A DNA stretch of 64,000 bases from Manis javanica (lineage: Eukaryota; Chordata; Mammalia; Pholidota; Manidae), in the NCBI RefSeq assembly GCF_040802235.1, contig NC_133174.1, positions 109,311,647 to 109,375,646 of the forward strand, in the 5' to 3' direction. Under the pieces are notes generated by a model. The model ran no database searches, was not told where the DNA came from, and was given only the letters and a program-made list of their open reading frames with translations. Made by a program: the position numbers and the translations under genes. Of this stretch, positions 49,340 to 62,246 are shown in pieces (positions within the stretch are counted from its first letter, which is position 1; each line of letters begins with the position of its first letter).

Positions 49340-51830
49340 CTAAGATGTCAGCACAGGAAGAGACTGAATTCACCTCCTGCCATGTACACAGGAATTTATA
49401 TCTACATATAGAGCAGTTCATCTTGAGGAAGAACTGAGCACTGAGTGAACAGCTTCTGAACAATGAGGGATAGAGAGACCACATAAAAAAAGGCAGGAGA
49501 GATGGAGGCATTGTAATGGGAGGGCCCCACCCATAACACTTGAGACCTGCAGTAGGGAGGTATATCACTGAGGGACCTGCACAGATTCACCTACCCTGGG
49601 GCAAAGAAAAAACAAGTAGTTTAAAGGGCAACTAGACTATAATTGAAATAAGCCAATTTACCAAATTATACAACCTGCCAAATGGCAGGGAAGGGGTGGA
49701 ACTTGCTCTGGCATCAGAGGTGCTATTGAGTACCACTGTTTATGTTGATAACACAGAAAGGAACAGGATCTGAACACCTATACCAGCTTAAGACATCCCC
49801 TGTGGTGGCTCCTCCATTGCACCCAAATGTATCCACGCAAGATCTGGCAGTTGTACCAAGGTGTTACTAGCATGTCACACATCAGGACTCCTATGGCCCA
49901 TGTCTCTCTTTCCCCTGGTCCTCCCACCAGGGTTTCCCAAGCATAGGACACACTGGAATATCCCTGGCCCATGCTCAACCAGCCTCCAGCCAGTCAGCCA
50001 AAGCCACTAAGCACATACAGTCTACCCAGGGGATGTTCCTACACAAAGCCACTCCATAAGACGGGGAGAGGTAGCTGTTTTGCCTAGTTCATAGAAACAA
50101 ACACAAGAAGTCAAATAAAATGAGGACACAGAGGAATATGGTCCAAAAGAAAGAATAAGACAAAACTTCAGAAAAAGAACTAAATGAAATAAAGTTAAGC
50201 AATCTACCTGATAACAAATTCAAAGTAATGGTTATGAAGCTACCCACTAGACTTGAGGAAAAGTGAATGAACTCAGGGAGAGCTCAACAAAGAGATAAAA
50301 AATATTTTAAAAAACCAATCAGAGTTTAAGAATACAATAAATCAATAGAAGGAATCAACAGTAGATTAGATGATGCAGAAAAATGGATTAGCAATCTGGA
50401 AGTCAGAGTAATGGAAAACATTCAAGCCCAACAGCAGAAAGAAAAAAGAATAAAAAATAATAAAGATAGGTTAAGGGACTTCTGAGACAAAATATCAACA
50501 TTCACATTATAGAGAACCCATTAGGATGAGAGAAAAAAAGGGGTGAAAACTTATTTGAATAAAAAATAGCTGAAAATATCATGAATCTGGGGAAGGAAAC
50601 TGACATGCAGGTCCAGAAAGCACAGAGAGTCCCAAAAATGATGAACCCAAGGAGGTTCCCAAAATAGCAGAATACATATTGTTCAAGTACACATGGAATA
50701 TTCTCCAAGAGATAGATCACATATTAGGCCACATATCAAGTCTTGATAATTTTAGGAAGATTGAAGTCATATCAAGCAACTTTTCCAGCCATGATGGTAT
50801 TAAACTGGATATCAAATACATGAAAACACTTGAAAACACACATGTGGAGGCTAACCAATATTCAACTAAATAACCAGTAGGTCAACAAAGAAATCAAAGA
50901 GGAAATTTAAAACTATTTCAAGGCAAATGAACATCAGGCACATGAAAATATGCTTAATATCACTAATTACCAGGGAAATGCAAATCAAAAATCACAATGA
51001 GTTACCACCTCACACCAAACCGAAAGGCTAGTACCAATAAGACAAGATGAAGTGTTATTGAAGCTATGGAGAAAAGGGAACCCTCCTACCCTATTGGTGG
51101 GAATGTAGATTAGTGTACTCACTATTGAAAACATAATATGGAGGTTCTTCAAAAAGTTAAAAATAGAAATACTATTCGATCCAATAATTCTACGTCTGGG
51201 TATTTACAATACAAAATCACTAATTTGAAAAGATATATGCACCCCTGTGTTTATTGCATAGTCAAGTTATACAAACAAACTAAGTGTCCATCTATAGATG
51301 AATTGATAAAGATGTGGTACATGTGTACAATGGAATATTAGTCATAAAAAATTATGAACTATTGCCATTTGTGACAACATAGACAGACATAGAGGGCATT
51401 ATGTTAAGTAAAATAAGCATATAGGGAAAGAGAAATACCATATGATTACACCTATATGTGGAATCTAAAAAAGCAAAACAAACAAATGAAACATAAATAG
51501 ACTTATAAACACTGAGAACAAACTGGTGGTTGCCACAGTAAACTGACCCATGGGGATGGGCAAAATAGGTGAAGAGGATAAAGATGTACACAGTTCCAAT
51601 AATAAAATAAATATGAAAAGTACAGCATAGAGAATATTTTCAATAATATTGCAATAACTTTGTATGTTGACAGATGGTCAACTACACTTACCACGGTGAG
51701 CATTTTATAGTGTATATAAGTATCAAATCATCATGATGTACACCTGGAACCAATATAATACTATAAAGCAACTATACTTAAATGGAAAAGAAAAAAATAT
51801 CAACATAAAAAAAATGGATGTCTTGCCATT
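49340..51830 (+). mobile_element. L1 with both ends but large internal deletions, about 2.5 kb
   Basis: 5' UTR-like start (GTGTTGGTCTAAGATGTCAG, then ACTGAATTCACCTCCTGCCA), then an ORF1 segment (50100-50660: AACAGTAGATTAGATGATGC, TGGATTAGCAATCTGGAAGT). It jumps to the end of the endonuclease (50670-50930: open 50679-50873 with GHISSLDNFRKIEVI), then to the ORF2 C-terminal part (50935-51345) and 3' UTR. The ORF1 3' half, most of the endonuclease and all of the reverse transcriptase are missing. An older subfamily than L1-a to L1-d. Confidence 0.78.
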
Positions 51831-52559
51831 TGCAGCATGATGATGAATTTAGATAGTGATGGTGGCCTGAAGCTGAGAAGGGGTTTTTCTCTAGACATCT
51901 ATATGAGTGATTCAGTCTGTATGATTGCCTGCTGAGATTTGTTTACACAGTTCATGGCTCCAAAGAAGGGTATATCGCCATTCTGTAGTCTTTCAAATGG
52001 TAGACCAGACATCCGGGACACTGGCAACAGCCCGAATGTTAGCAAAAATGTGGAAAGATTCAACAGGGTAGTATTGATCCAGGTTGAGACTGCCTTGAGA
52101 TCTGCTCATTTAGTGGCATAAGCACACCCACTTTTGTTTATAAATAGCTGGTAATAAGATGAATATCAGTAATGGCCAAATGGACATCACAAAGTTTTCA
52201 TTTAGTTGAGCCATCAGTAAATAAAGGCCTAGAAATTAAGAATATCTGTGAATCAAGGAATCCATTGAGCTAGCAGTATTGCTTCATGAAGGCAGTAGAG
52301 TTCAAGATAATGATTCTTCCGTAGATATAGCTGCTTTTTTTAATATAAAGCCAAAATGTTCTAATCAGTCAACCTGTGCTCTTCACTATGCCATTTCCAT
52401 TTGACTAGTGAGGCTTGTGGGTTCTTTCCTTGTTAATAAGCCTGGACTTTTTTTTTTTAGCTGTTTCTATTTATTTTCTGTGAATTGTCTGCATTATTTG
52501 TCCACTTTTCTATTATTTTTTCATGCTTGTATTGCTTTGTTGAAGTTCTTTTTATATTA
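51831..52559. other. No recognised element
   Basis: Unassigned. Some of it (51900-52330) has the feel of retroviral internal DNA but no motif can be shown. Confidence 0.35.
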
Positions 52560-52745
52560 TGTTTTTCAATGATGATGATATTTAAGCCCCAAATTTAAGC
52601 CAGTTATTTTCCCTGGGTTTCTCCCATGTATGTATGAGATACACATTTTAACAAACTTCTTTTTCTCTAGTTAATCTGCCTTGCGTTACAGAGTCCCCAT
52701 CCAAGAACTTAGAAGAAAAGAAAGAAAATTATTTTTTCTCCCCTA
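52560..52745 (+). mobile_element. 3' part of an LTR (same family as 43830-44440)
   Basis: GGGTTTCTCCCATGTATGTA, TTTTTCTCTAGTTAATCTGC, CCAAGAACTTAGAAGAAAAG and AAATTATTTTTTCTCCCCTA match the 3' end of the 43830-44440 copy. No 5' part is attached here. Confidence 0.6.
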
Positions 52746-53799
52746 TAACATGCATAGAAGTGTTATTGGGGACTAATTTTCTGTTTATTTATGTCTTCCA
52801 GGAGAAACTATGAAGTACACAATGATTATTACCTTTGGTTATGAGGCTTATGTAAGATTCCTCCACCCTGCACAGCAGATAAAACATTTTATTCAGAAAA
52901 AAATATACTTATAGCCCAGTTTTAGCATATATGCGAATGTGTGTATGCTAATGACCAACAACAGGGGCTATTCACATTGGAAATAAGCATATATATTTCA
53001 AGCAGGCTGAGGAGAAATAAATCAAGGGAGACAAAGTTACAGCTCAGTTTTTATAAGTCTACATTTTAGAGGTAGAAAGATAGGGAGTAGTGGCTTGGAG
53101 ACAGTCTCTATCATCCCCATTCTTTGATCATTTATTACTTAGGGTGAAATGCACTTTCCCAAAACTAATACTGTCTTGTCATAAGCACTTGGTATTGCTG
53201 AGCAGGACTCTTTTTGCAAAGTTGAAGGGAAAATGTCTAAAAGAAAGATGAATGAGAATCACATTGAAGTGGTCAATTAGGAGAGTCAGAATCATAGCAT
53301 TGGGAAGGGACCTAAGAAATTAGACCAAACTTCTCATCTAGTGCATCTGTTTACAATTCCTGGGCTGGGTGACTGTTTGGTAGTCCTACTTGAGTACTCC
53401 AGTGATTGGAAGTCCTTTGGAAGAGAACTCGAGAATAGCTTCCCTTTGGTTGAGCAGGAATCTGTCTTCCATAACTTCTATTTACTGACTTATTTTCACC
53501 CAGAGAAGCTACAAAAGATACACACATACCCTCACTTTCATAACATTTCTTCAACTATTTGAAGATAGGCCTATTTATCTTGGAAAGAGATAATTTGTGA
53601 ATTTACTTTATAATCTATGTAAAACACTGCAACATGCATATACAGAGCTGAAAATCTTACTCTAGGTATATTCTGACCAGCACAGTCTACAGTAGAGTAT
53701 TAGCCTTACACCTAAATAGACTTTTATTAATGTAGCCTAGAATTGTCCCACCCTCTCCCCTCAAAATGTCCCAGGTCACACTGATGGTGTATACTCTCT
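52746..53799. other. No recognised element
   Basis: Over 1 kb with only short frames of no recognisable content. Confidence 0.4.
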
Positions 53800-53813
53800 A
53801 ACATGTGTTTTTC
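53800..53813. repeat. Target-site duplication, left copy
   Basis: AACATGTGTTTTTC corresponds to AAAATGTGGTGTTTTTC at 54333-54349, with one substitution and three extra bases. Confidence 0.5.
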
Positions 53814-54332
53814 TTTTTTTTATTTCAATTAATTAATTAATTAAAGTATCATTGATATACAATCTTACGAAGGTTTCACATGAACAACATTGTGGTTTCA
53901 ACATTCACCCATATTATCAAGTCCTCGTCTCTCCCCACTGCAGTCACTGTCCATCAGTGTAGTAAGATGCTATAGAGTCATTACTTGTCTTCTCTGTACT
54001 GTACTGCTTTCCCCATGACCTACCTATACTGTGATTGTGAATTACAGTGCCCCTTAATCCCTTTCTCCCTCTCTCCCCATCCACCTTCCCCAACCCCTCC
54101 CCTTTGGTAACCACTAGTCTCTTCTTGGAGTCTGTGAGTCTGCTGCTGTTTTGTTCCTTCAGTTTTGCTTTGTTGTTACACTTCACAAATGAGTGAAATC
54201 ATTTGGTACTTGTCTTTCTCTGCCTGGCTTATTTCACTGAGCATAACACCCTCTAGCTCCATCCATGTTGTTGCAAATGGTACGATTTGTTTTCTTTTTA
54301 TGACTGAATTATATTCCATTGTATATATGTAT
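53814..54332 (-). mobile_element. 5'-truncated L1, minus strand, about 0.5 kb
   Basis: T-run (reversed A-tail) at 53814-53820, an AATT microsatellite-like tail (53826-53843), then the recent L1 3' end and the last codons of ORF2 up to the complement of TGACTGAATTATATTCCATT. Confidence 0.87.
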
Positions 54333-54349
54333 AAAATGTGGTGTTTTTC

Positions 54350-55429
54350 ATGTAACCTTACTGTTAAGCCAAAAGTCCCCTATCCTATAGTTGATATCTT
54401 CATTCCTTGACTTCTTCTAATGAAATACTTCACAGACAATGCTGAGTTTTACCTGAGCCCTATGTTCCTGGAAAACAGAGAAGTTTAAAAGAATTTCCCA
54501 CTCTTTTGTGTTCTAGAAAAGAGCTTATTGCAAAGAACCATCCTTCCCCATATGATTTAGATAGTAAGACTCGAATATGCCCCCCTAGCTTATCTATAGC
54601 AAATCTAGACACAGATCCTCCAAAGTCCCATTCTTTGCCTTGTAAATGATTAGATGAACAGATGGTCCCCACTGATATTTGGAATAAAACACTTGTTAAC
54701 CAAACTTTTAAGATTCTGTCCTTCCTCCAGGCCTCTGAAATTTGATCCACCCTCAACCTGAGCCAGTATGAAGCAACTCCTTCATACTGGCCCTCCTGGA
54801 AAATAGGCCAGCCTCAGGGCAAAACATTATCTAATCTACTATCTAATCATGACACCATTTCAACCCAGGTCCCCACATATGATTCTTTCCAGCCTTGTTT
54901 ACTTCTCTCGGTTGAAGAAATTTTATTTTTGCTTAACTCTTGAGATGCTTTGCAGGTCTTATGGTCATAGTATTCTCCCGATTATGAGAATTCCCCTTTC
55001 CCTACTGCAATAGTCCCTTCTCCCCTGCCTTGCAATTATCTTTTTAGAATAAAGTCTCTCCTCACTAAGTCAGGGTTTTTATGTATATCCTTACTGAATT
55101 CTATTTACTTTTAGCCCATCATTATGGGATGTCCAAAATATTTGAATCTTAGTTCTGTTATCTGTCCATTCTACACCTTCCTTTAAATTACTGATGTAAG
55201 TGCTAAATAGGATTATCAAGGTAACAGCTCTTCATCACTCAACCTCTTAGAATATAGTGATCCAACCACCTCCAGATACTCCCAACAATGCTGTTACCAA
55301 GTTTGTTTTTTCTTTTGGTTTTTCACAAAGAGACCAGTAGGCACATTGCTAAATATCTCATTTGATATATACATATATAATCCAGATATATTATTTCTGT
55401 ATATCACTTGATCTGGCAGTTTTAGTAAC
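54350..55429. other. Unassigned; one LTR-like ending inside
   Basis: Mostly unrecognised. At 55040-55075, AGAATAAAGTCTCTCCTCAC resembles the polyadenylation signal and start of U5 in some class I ERV LTRs. The sequence before it (54780-55040) is too diverged to assign. Confidence 0.3.
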
Positions 55430-55800
55430 CATTATTTTAAAGAGATTGAGAATCTTTTATAACTCTAGAGTGAAGAGAAGAACATGGGTGTGAGTGAAAT
55501 ACCAGTATTTCCAGAATCTCTTGCCTGGCTTTAGTGCATGTGCATACCAATAGATGTTTCCAAGGGGTGGACAGTATTAGTCCATCTACATATAAGTAGA
55601 TAATTGCAAGGACTTGCAAGGGTTTATGTGGGCTGGAGAGGTTGGGTGGAGCTCTCTTCTGCTGAGGCTTGGTCAAGACAGAGACTGGACGACTGCTTGT
55701 AAGAAATAAACAGGTTTCTTAACTTTATTTATTCCTTTGACTGATTTCAGTTTTAGAGGTATTTTGCCCCAGGATTCCTCCCCTCCCCAGCCAGAGTTAC
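55430..55800 (+). mobile_element. LTR, plus strand, left member of an inverted pair
   Basis: Blocks shared with 63000-63370 on the opposite strand: AGAATCTCTTGCCTGGC, GTTTCCAAGGGGTGGA, CTGGACGACTGCTTGTAAGA, CCTTTGACTGATTTCAG and TATTTTGCCCCAGGATT. TATA-like ACATATAAG at 55588-55596 and AATAAA at 55705-55710 give it LTR order. Family not identified. Confidence 0.68.
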
Positions 55801-56080
55801 ATCGGGACAGCTCTCTCATCCTTTTTCTTTCACTTTTAAGGAAAAAGGAACTGAGATTTGAAATTATGTGTGCCAAAATAATCTTACTGATATGGGTCAA
55901 GCACAAGCTACCTGGAATATATCTTTGCCATTCAGAAAAATCTAATAGTTTAGCCTTTTTTTCTATCAGGGTCCAAGGCTGATTCAGTTTAATGATGTAA
56001 ATGTGACTTCACAATCAATACCATATATTTGTGTAGGTTTTTCCTAGCTTCTGATATTTGCCTTGAAAAATTCTATTAAG
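55801..56080. other. No recognised element
   Basis: Lies between the left LTR and L1-d. No retroviral internal motif is visible. Confidence 0.35.
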
Positions 56081-56094
56081 GATAGGCTACCTTT
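56081..56094. repeat. Target-site duplication, left copy (L1-d)
   Basis: GATAGGCTACCTTT pairs with AATAAGCTGCCTTT at 62233-62246. Confidence 0.7.
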
Positions 56095-56920
56095 GGAGAG
56101 GAGCCAAGATGCTGGCATGAGTAGGGCAGCAGAAAGCTTCCCCCAAAACCATATATATTTTTGAAAATACAACAAATACAACTATTCCTAAAAGAGAGAC
56201 CAGAAGATACAGTACAATAGCCAAGGTACATCTACACCAGCAAGAAACGAGCACCACAGTAAAGGGGGTAAGATACAAGCCGCGGCCCAGCGGGACCCAC
56301 GCACACCCGACCCCAGCTCCCCAGTGAGAGGAGAGGAGTCAGACTGGGGAGGGTGTGTGAACCAAGGACTGCTAAATACCCAGCCCTAGTCATCTGCACT
56401 GGGAGCACAGACACAGAGTGCATGGTGTGCTGGATACTAGGGAAACGGAACAGTAAAATCTGCGAGCAGGTCCCCACAGCCAGTGCCTATGGGGAAAAAA
56501 GAAAAGCGAGGGCCCTTTTAAAGTCTTAAAGGGACAGTAGCCTCACAGCTGGGTGGAAGCATCCCAGCACACTCAGCCCAGCAGCTGGGAATCCTAGGGA
56601 AGTCCAGGCACCTAACCCCTGGGTGGCAGTGAAGCTCTGAGGCACCTCACAGTGATAAACAGCCTCCCACAAGTTCCCCCTCTGGTGTGGCCCCGCCATA
56701 GCGGAGCAGATGCCTGAGACTGGCCATACACACAGCAGCCATGCGGAGCCTACTCCTCAGCCACCCGGGCCAGACTGATAAACCCCTTTGACAAGCAGCT
56801 CCCAGCACAAGCCACTAGGGGTTGCCCTTCTCACAGGAAAAGAAGACAATGAACAAGTGGGAAGAGACTTTTTTCTCCAGGCTGACACATGTGCCAACTG
56901 CCCACAACAACCTCAATCAC
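56095..56920 (+). promoter_or_regulatory. L1-d 5' UTR (internal promoter region)
   Basis: Same plan as the other 5' UTRs, with CpG-containing blocks (for example AAGCCGCGGCCCAGCGGGAC at 56278) and a higher GC content than its flanks. It differs more from L1-a to L1-c than they do from each other, so it may be a different subfamily. Confidence 0.68.
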
Positions 56921-56999
56921 CATGAAAAGACAGCAGAATTTGATACAGACCAGAATAACCCAGACATCCACTGAGAGGAAACCTGGAGAGATAGATTTA

Positions 57000-57773
57000 A
57001 CCAATTTCCTGAAAATAAATTCAAAATAAACGTCATAACCATGCTGATGGAGCTGCATAGAAAAATGCAAGAGCTAACAGATAAAGTTGGGAGGGAGAAT
57101 ACAGAAGTAAAACAATCTCTGGAAGGACTTAAAAGCAGAATGGAAGAGATGCAAGAGACCATTAATGGAATAGAAATCAGAGAACAGGAACACAGAGAAG
57201 CTGACACAGAGAGAGACAAAAGTATCTCCAGGAATAAAAGAATATTAAGAGAACTGTGTGACCAATACAAATGGAACAATATTCACATTATAGGGGTACC
57301 AGAAGAAGAAGAGAGAGAAAAAGGGATAGAAAGTGTATCTGAAAAAATAATTGCTGAAAACTTCTTTAAAACTGGGGGAGGAAATAGTCACTCAGACCCT
57401 GGAAGCACACAAAACTCCCTACAGAAAGGATCCAAGGAGGACAACACCAAGACACATAATAATTAAAATGGCAAAGATCAAGGACAAGGACAGAATATTA
57501 AAGGCAGCCACAGAGAGAAAAATGGTCACCTACAAAGGAAAACCCAACAGGCTATCATCAGACTTCTCAACAGAAACTTTACAGGCCAGAAGAGAATGGC
57601 ATGATATATTTAATGCAATGAAACAGAAGGGTCTTGAACCAAGAATACTGTATCCAGCACAATTAGTATTTAAATATGAAGGAAGGACTAAACAATTTCC
57701 AGACAAGCAAAAGTTGAGGGAATTTGTCTCCCACAAACCACCTCTGCAGGGTATTCTAGAGGGACTGCTCTAG
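57000..57773 (+). pseudogene. L1-d ORF1, broken by one frameshift
   Basis: First part open at 57041-57466: coiled coil (EVKQSLEGLKSRMEEMQE) then the RNA-recognition opening IHIIGVPEEEEREKGIES. Second part open to TAG at 57771-57773 in the next frame, with IIIKMAKIKDKDRILKAA and ARREWHDIFNAMKQKGLEP. The two overlap; the shift is best explained by one extra A in TTTAAAA near 57365-57371 compared with L1-b and L1-c. The upstream start is unclear because a stop precedes 57010 in this frame. Confidence 0.88.
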
Positions 57774-58082
57774 ATGGGAGCACCCCTAAGGCTGAACAGA
57801 TGTCACCAGAGAAAATAAAATGACAGCAAAGTAAGCAGACCAATCAAATAGTAACTAAAGGCAAAAAATAAAATCAACTACCCACAAAAGCCATCAAAGG
57901 AAACACAAAAGAGCACAAAATAAAACAGTTAACATAAAGAATAGAGGGGGAAGAATAAGAAGGGAGAGAAATAAAGAATCATCAGACTGTGTTTATAATA
58001 GCTCAATAAGCAAGTTAAGTTATATGGTGAGATAGAAAGAAGCTACCCTTGAACCTTTGGTAACCACAAATCTAAAGCCTGC

Positions 58083-61000
58083 AATGGCAGTAAGTACATA
58101 TTTTTCAATAATCACCCTGAATATAAATGGACAGAATGCACCAATCAAAAGATACAGAGTAACAGAATCGATAAAAAAGCAAGACACATCTATACACGGC
58201 TTACAAGAGACCCAGCTCAAACCCAAAGACATGCACAGACTAAAAGTAGTGAGATAGAAAAAGATATTTCATGCAAAAAACACAGAGAAAAAAGCAGGTG
58301 TTGCATTACTAGTATCAGACAAAATAGACTTCAAAACAAAGAAAGTAACAAGAGATAAAGAAGGACATTACATAATGATAAAGGTGTCAGTCCAACAAGA
58401 GGATATAACCATTCTAAATATATATGCACCCAATAAGGGAGTACCAACATATGTGAAACAAATACTAACAGAATTAAAGGATGAAATGGAATACAATGCA
58501 TTCATTTTAGGAGACTTCAACACACCACTCACTCCAAAGGACAGACTGACCAGACAAAAAAAAAGTAAGGACACAGAGGCACTGAAAAACACACTAGAAA
58601 AGATGGACCTAATAGACATATATAGAAATCTACACCTAAAAGAAGCAGGATACACATTCTTCTCAAGGGCACATGGAACATTCTCCAGAATAGACCAAAT
58701 ACTAGGCCACAAAAAGAGCCTCGGTAAATTCAAAAAGATTAAAATCGTACCAACAAACTTCTCAGACCACAAAGGTATAAAACTAGAAATAAATTGTACA
58801 AAGAAAGCAAAAAGGCTCACAAACACATGGAGGCTTAACAACATGCTTCTAAATAATCAATGGATAAAAGACCAAATTAAAATACAGATCAAGCAATATA
58901 TGGAAACAAATGACAACAACACAAAGCCCCAACTACTGTGGGACACAGCGAAACCAGATCTAAGAGGAAAGTATATAGCAATCCAGGCATATTTAAAGAA
59001 GGAAGAACAATCTGAAATGAATAGTCTAAAGTCACAATTATCAAAATTGGAAAAAGAACAAATGAGGCCTAAAGTCAGCAGAAGGAGGGACATAATAAAG
59101 ATTAGAGAAGAAATTAATAAAATTGAAAAGAATAAAACAATAAAAAATCAATGAGACCAAGAGCTGGTTCTTTGAGAAAATAAACAAAATAGATAAGCCT
59201 CTAGCCAGACTTATTAAGAGAAAAAGAGAATCAACACACATCAACAGAATCATAAATGAGAAAGGAAAAATCACGACAGATCCCACAGAAATACAAAGAA
59301 TTGTTAGAGAATACTATGAAAACCTATATGCTACCAAGCTGGGAAACATAGAAGAAATGGACAACTTCCCAGAAAAATACAACCTTCCAAGACTGACCAA
59401 GGAAGAAACAGAAAATCTAAACAGACCAATTAGCAGCAATGAAATTGAAGTGGTAATCAAAAAACTACTCAAGAGCAAAATCCCTGGGCCAGATGGATTT
59501 ACTGTGGAATTTTATTAGACATCCAGAGAAGACATAATACCCAATCTCCTTAAAGTTTTCCAAAAAATAGATGAGGAGGGAATACTCCCAAACTCATTCT
59601 ATGAAGCCAGCATCACTCTAACACCAAAACTAGGCAAAAACCACACCAAAAAAAGAAAATTACAGACGAATATCCCTGATGAACATACATGCAAAAATAC
59701 TCAACAAAATATTAGCAAACCCAATTCAAAAATACATCAAGAGGGTCATACACCATGACCATGTAGGATTCATCTCAGGGATGCAAGGATGGTACAACAT
59801 TCAAAAACCCATCAACATCATCCACCACATAAACAAAAAGAAGGACAAAAATCACATAATCATCTCCAGAGATGCTGAAAAAGCATTTGACAAAATTCAA
59901 TATCCATTCATGATAAAAACTCTCAACAAAATGGGTATAGAGGGCAAGTAGCTCAACATAATAAAGGCTATATATGATAAACCCACAGCCAACATCATAC
60001 TGACCAGTGAGAAGCTGAAAGTTTTTCCTCTAAGATCAGGAACAAGACACGGATGCCCACTCTCCCCACTGTTATTCAGCATAGTACTGGAGGTCCTAGC
60101 CATGGCAATTAGACAAAACAAAGAAATACAGATTGGAAAAAAGAAGTAGTCAAACTGCCACTATTTGCAGATGACATGATATTGCACATAAAAAAACGCT
60201 AAAGACACTACTCTAAAACTACTAGTACTAATATTGGAATTCATCAAAGTTGCAGGGCACAAAATTAATACACAGAAATCTGTGGCTTCCCTATACACTA
60301 AAAATGAACTAATAGAAAGTGAAATCAGGAAAACAATTCCATTCACAATTGCATCAAAAAGAACAAAATTCCTAGGAATAAACCTAAGCAAGGAAGTGAA
60401 AGATCTATACCCTGAAAACTACAAGACACACTTAAGAGAAATTAAAGAGGACACTAACAGATGGAAACTCATTCCATGCTCTTGGCTAGGAAGAAATAAT
60501 ATCATCAAAATGGCCATCCTGCCCAAAGCAATCTACAGATTCAATGCAATCCCTATCAAATTACCAACAGCATTCTTCAACAAACTGAAACAAACAGTTC
60601 AAAAATTCAAATACCCAAATAGGCAAAGCATTCCTGAGAAGGAAGAATAAAGTGGGGGGGGGGATCTCACTCCCCAACTTCACAGTCTACTACAAAGCCA
60701 CAGTAATCAAGACAATATTCTACTGGCACAAGAACAGACCCACAGACAAGTAGAACAGAATAGAGACTCCAGATATTAACCCAAACATATATGCTCAATT
60801 AATAAATGATAAAGAAGCCATGGACATACAGTGGGGAAATGACAGCCTCTTCAACAGTTGGTGTTAGCAAAACTAGACAGCTACATGTAAGAGAATGAAA
60901 CTGGATCATTGTCTAAACCCATAGACAAAAGTAAATTCGAAATGGATCAAAGACCTGAATGTAAGTCATGAAACCATAAAACTCTTAGAAAAAAGCATAG

Positions 61001-61885
61001 GCAAAAATCTCTTGGACATAAACATGAGCGACTTCTTCATGAACATATCTCCCCAGGCAAGGGAAACAAAAGCAAAAATGAAGAAGTAGGACTATATCAA
61101 GCTGAAAAGCTTCTGTACATCAAAGGACACCATCAATAGAACAAAAAGTTATCCTACAGTATGGGAGAATATATTCATAAATGACAGATACAATAAAGGG
61201 TTGGCAGCCAAAATCTATGAAGAGCTCACACACCTCAACAAACAAAAAGCAAATAATCCAATAAAAAAAATGGGCAGAGGAGCTGAACAGACAGTTCTCC
61301 AAGGAAGAAATTCAGATGGCCAACAAACACATGAAAAGATGCTCCACATCGCTAGTCATAAGAGAAATGCAAATTAAAACCACAATGAGATATTACCTCA
61401 CACCAGTAAGCATTGCCACCATCCAAAAGACAAACAACAACCAATGTTGGCGAGGTTGTGGAGAAAGGGGATCCCTCCTACACTGTTGGTGGGAATGTAA
61501 ATTAGTTCAACCATTGTGGAAAGCAGTATGGAGGTTCCTTAAAAAACTAAAAATAGAAATACCATTTAACCCAGGAATTCCACTCCTTGGAATTTACCCT
61601 AAGAATACAGCAGCCCAGTTTGAAAAAGACAGATATACCCCTATGTTTATCGCAGCACTGTTTACAATAGCCAAGAAATGGAAGCAACCTAAGTATCCAT
61701 CAGTAGATGAATGTATAAAGAAGATGTGGTACATATACACAGTGGAATATTATTCAGCCATAAGAAGAAAACAACTCCTACCATTTCCAATGACATGGAT
61801 GGAGCTAGAGGGTATTATGCTCAGTGAAATAAGCCAGGCAGAGAAAGACAAGTACCAAATGATTTCACTCATCTGTGGAGTATAA
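58083..61885 (+). pseudogene. L1-d ORF2, broken at a few sites
   Basis: ATG at 58083-58085. The endonuclease is interrupted only by one in-frame TAG at 58255-58257 (TGG in the other copies). The same frame then continues to 59154 with INIYAPNKGVPTYVKQ, ILGDFNTPLTPKD and SRIDQILGHKKS. Later breaks: frameshift near 59145, TAG at about 59516, an A-run shift near 59650, TAG at 59949. FADD is intact at 60164-60175. The C-terminal piece 61316-61885 (189 residues) keeps [18 protein letters not shown] and the normal stop. Confidence 0.9.
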
Positions 61886-61959
61886 CAACAAAGAAAAACT
61901 GAAGGAAAAACACAGCAGCAGAATCACAGAACCCAAGAATGGACTAACAGTTACCAAAG

Positions 61960-62012
61960 GAAAGGGACTGGGGAAGATGGATGGGAAGGGAAGGATAAGG
62001 TGGGGGGGAAAG
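61960..62012 (+). repeat. G-rich tract in L1-d 3' UTR
   Basis: Runs of three to seven G in a purine strand; the same position as in L1-b and L1-c. Confidence 0.65.
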
Positions 62013-62232
62013 AAAGAGGGTATTATGATTAGCATGTATAATGTGGGGGGCACAGAGAGGGATGTGCATCACAGAGAAAACAAGTAGTGACTCTATAGCA
62101 TCTTACTACGCTGATGGCTGATGGACAGTGACTTTAATGAAGTTTGTGGGGGGGACTTGGTGAAGTGGGGAGCCTGGTAAACATAATGTTCTTCATGTAA
62201 TTGTAGATTAATGATACCAAAAAAAGGAAAAG

Positions 62233-62246
62233 AATAAGCTGCCTTT
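62233..62246. repeat. Target-site duplication, right copy (L1-d)
   Basis: AATAAGCTGCCTTT, matching 56081-56094 with three differences in 14. Confidence 0.7.

Larger units (their letters stand above)
56095..62232 (+). mobile_element. L1-d: full-length LINE-1, plus strand, about 6.1 kb; least decayed copy
   Basis: Starts GGAGAGGAGCCAAGATGCTG and ends in AATGATACCAAAAAAAGG, with target duplications at 56081-56094 and 62233-62246. Order: 5' UTR to about 56920, ORF1 to 57773, ORF2 58083-61885, 3' UTR with G-rich tract 61960-62012. It keeps the longest open stretches of the four, but several stops and frameshifts remain, so it is inactive. Confidence 0.93.

Noticed and set aside
51900..52330. Possible retroviral pol fragment
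   Set aside because: No protease, reverse-transcriptase, RNase H or integrase motif could be found in any frame.
55437..55676. Similar short peptides encoded at 55437-55676 (minus) and 63113-63364 (plus)
   Set aside because: The likeness reflects shared LTR DNA read antisense, not a conserved gene.
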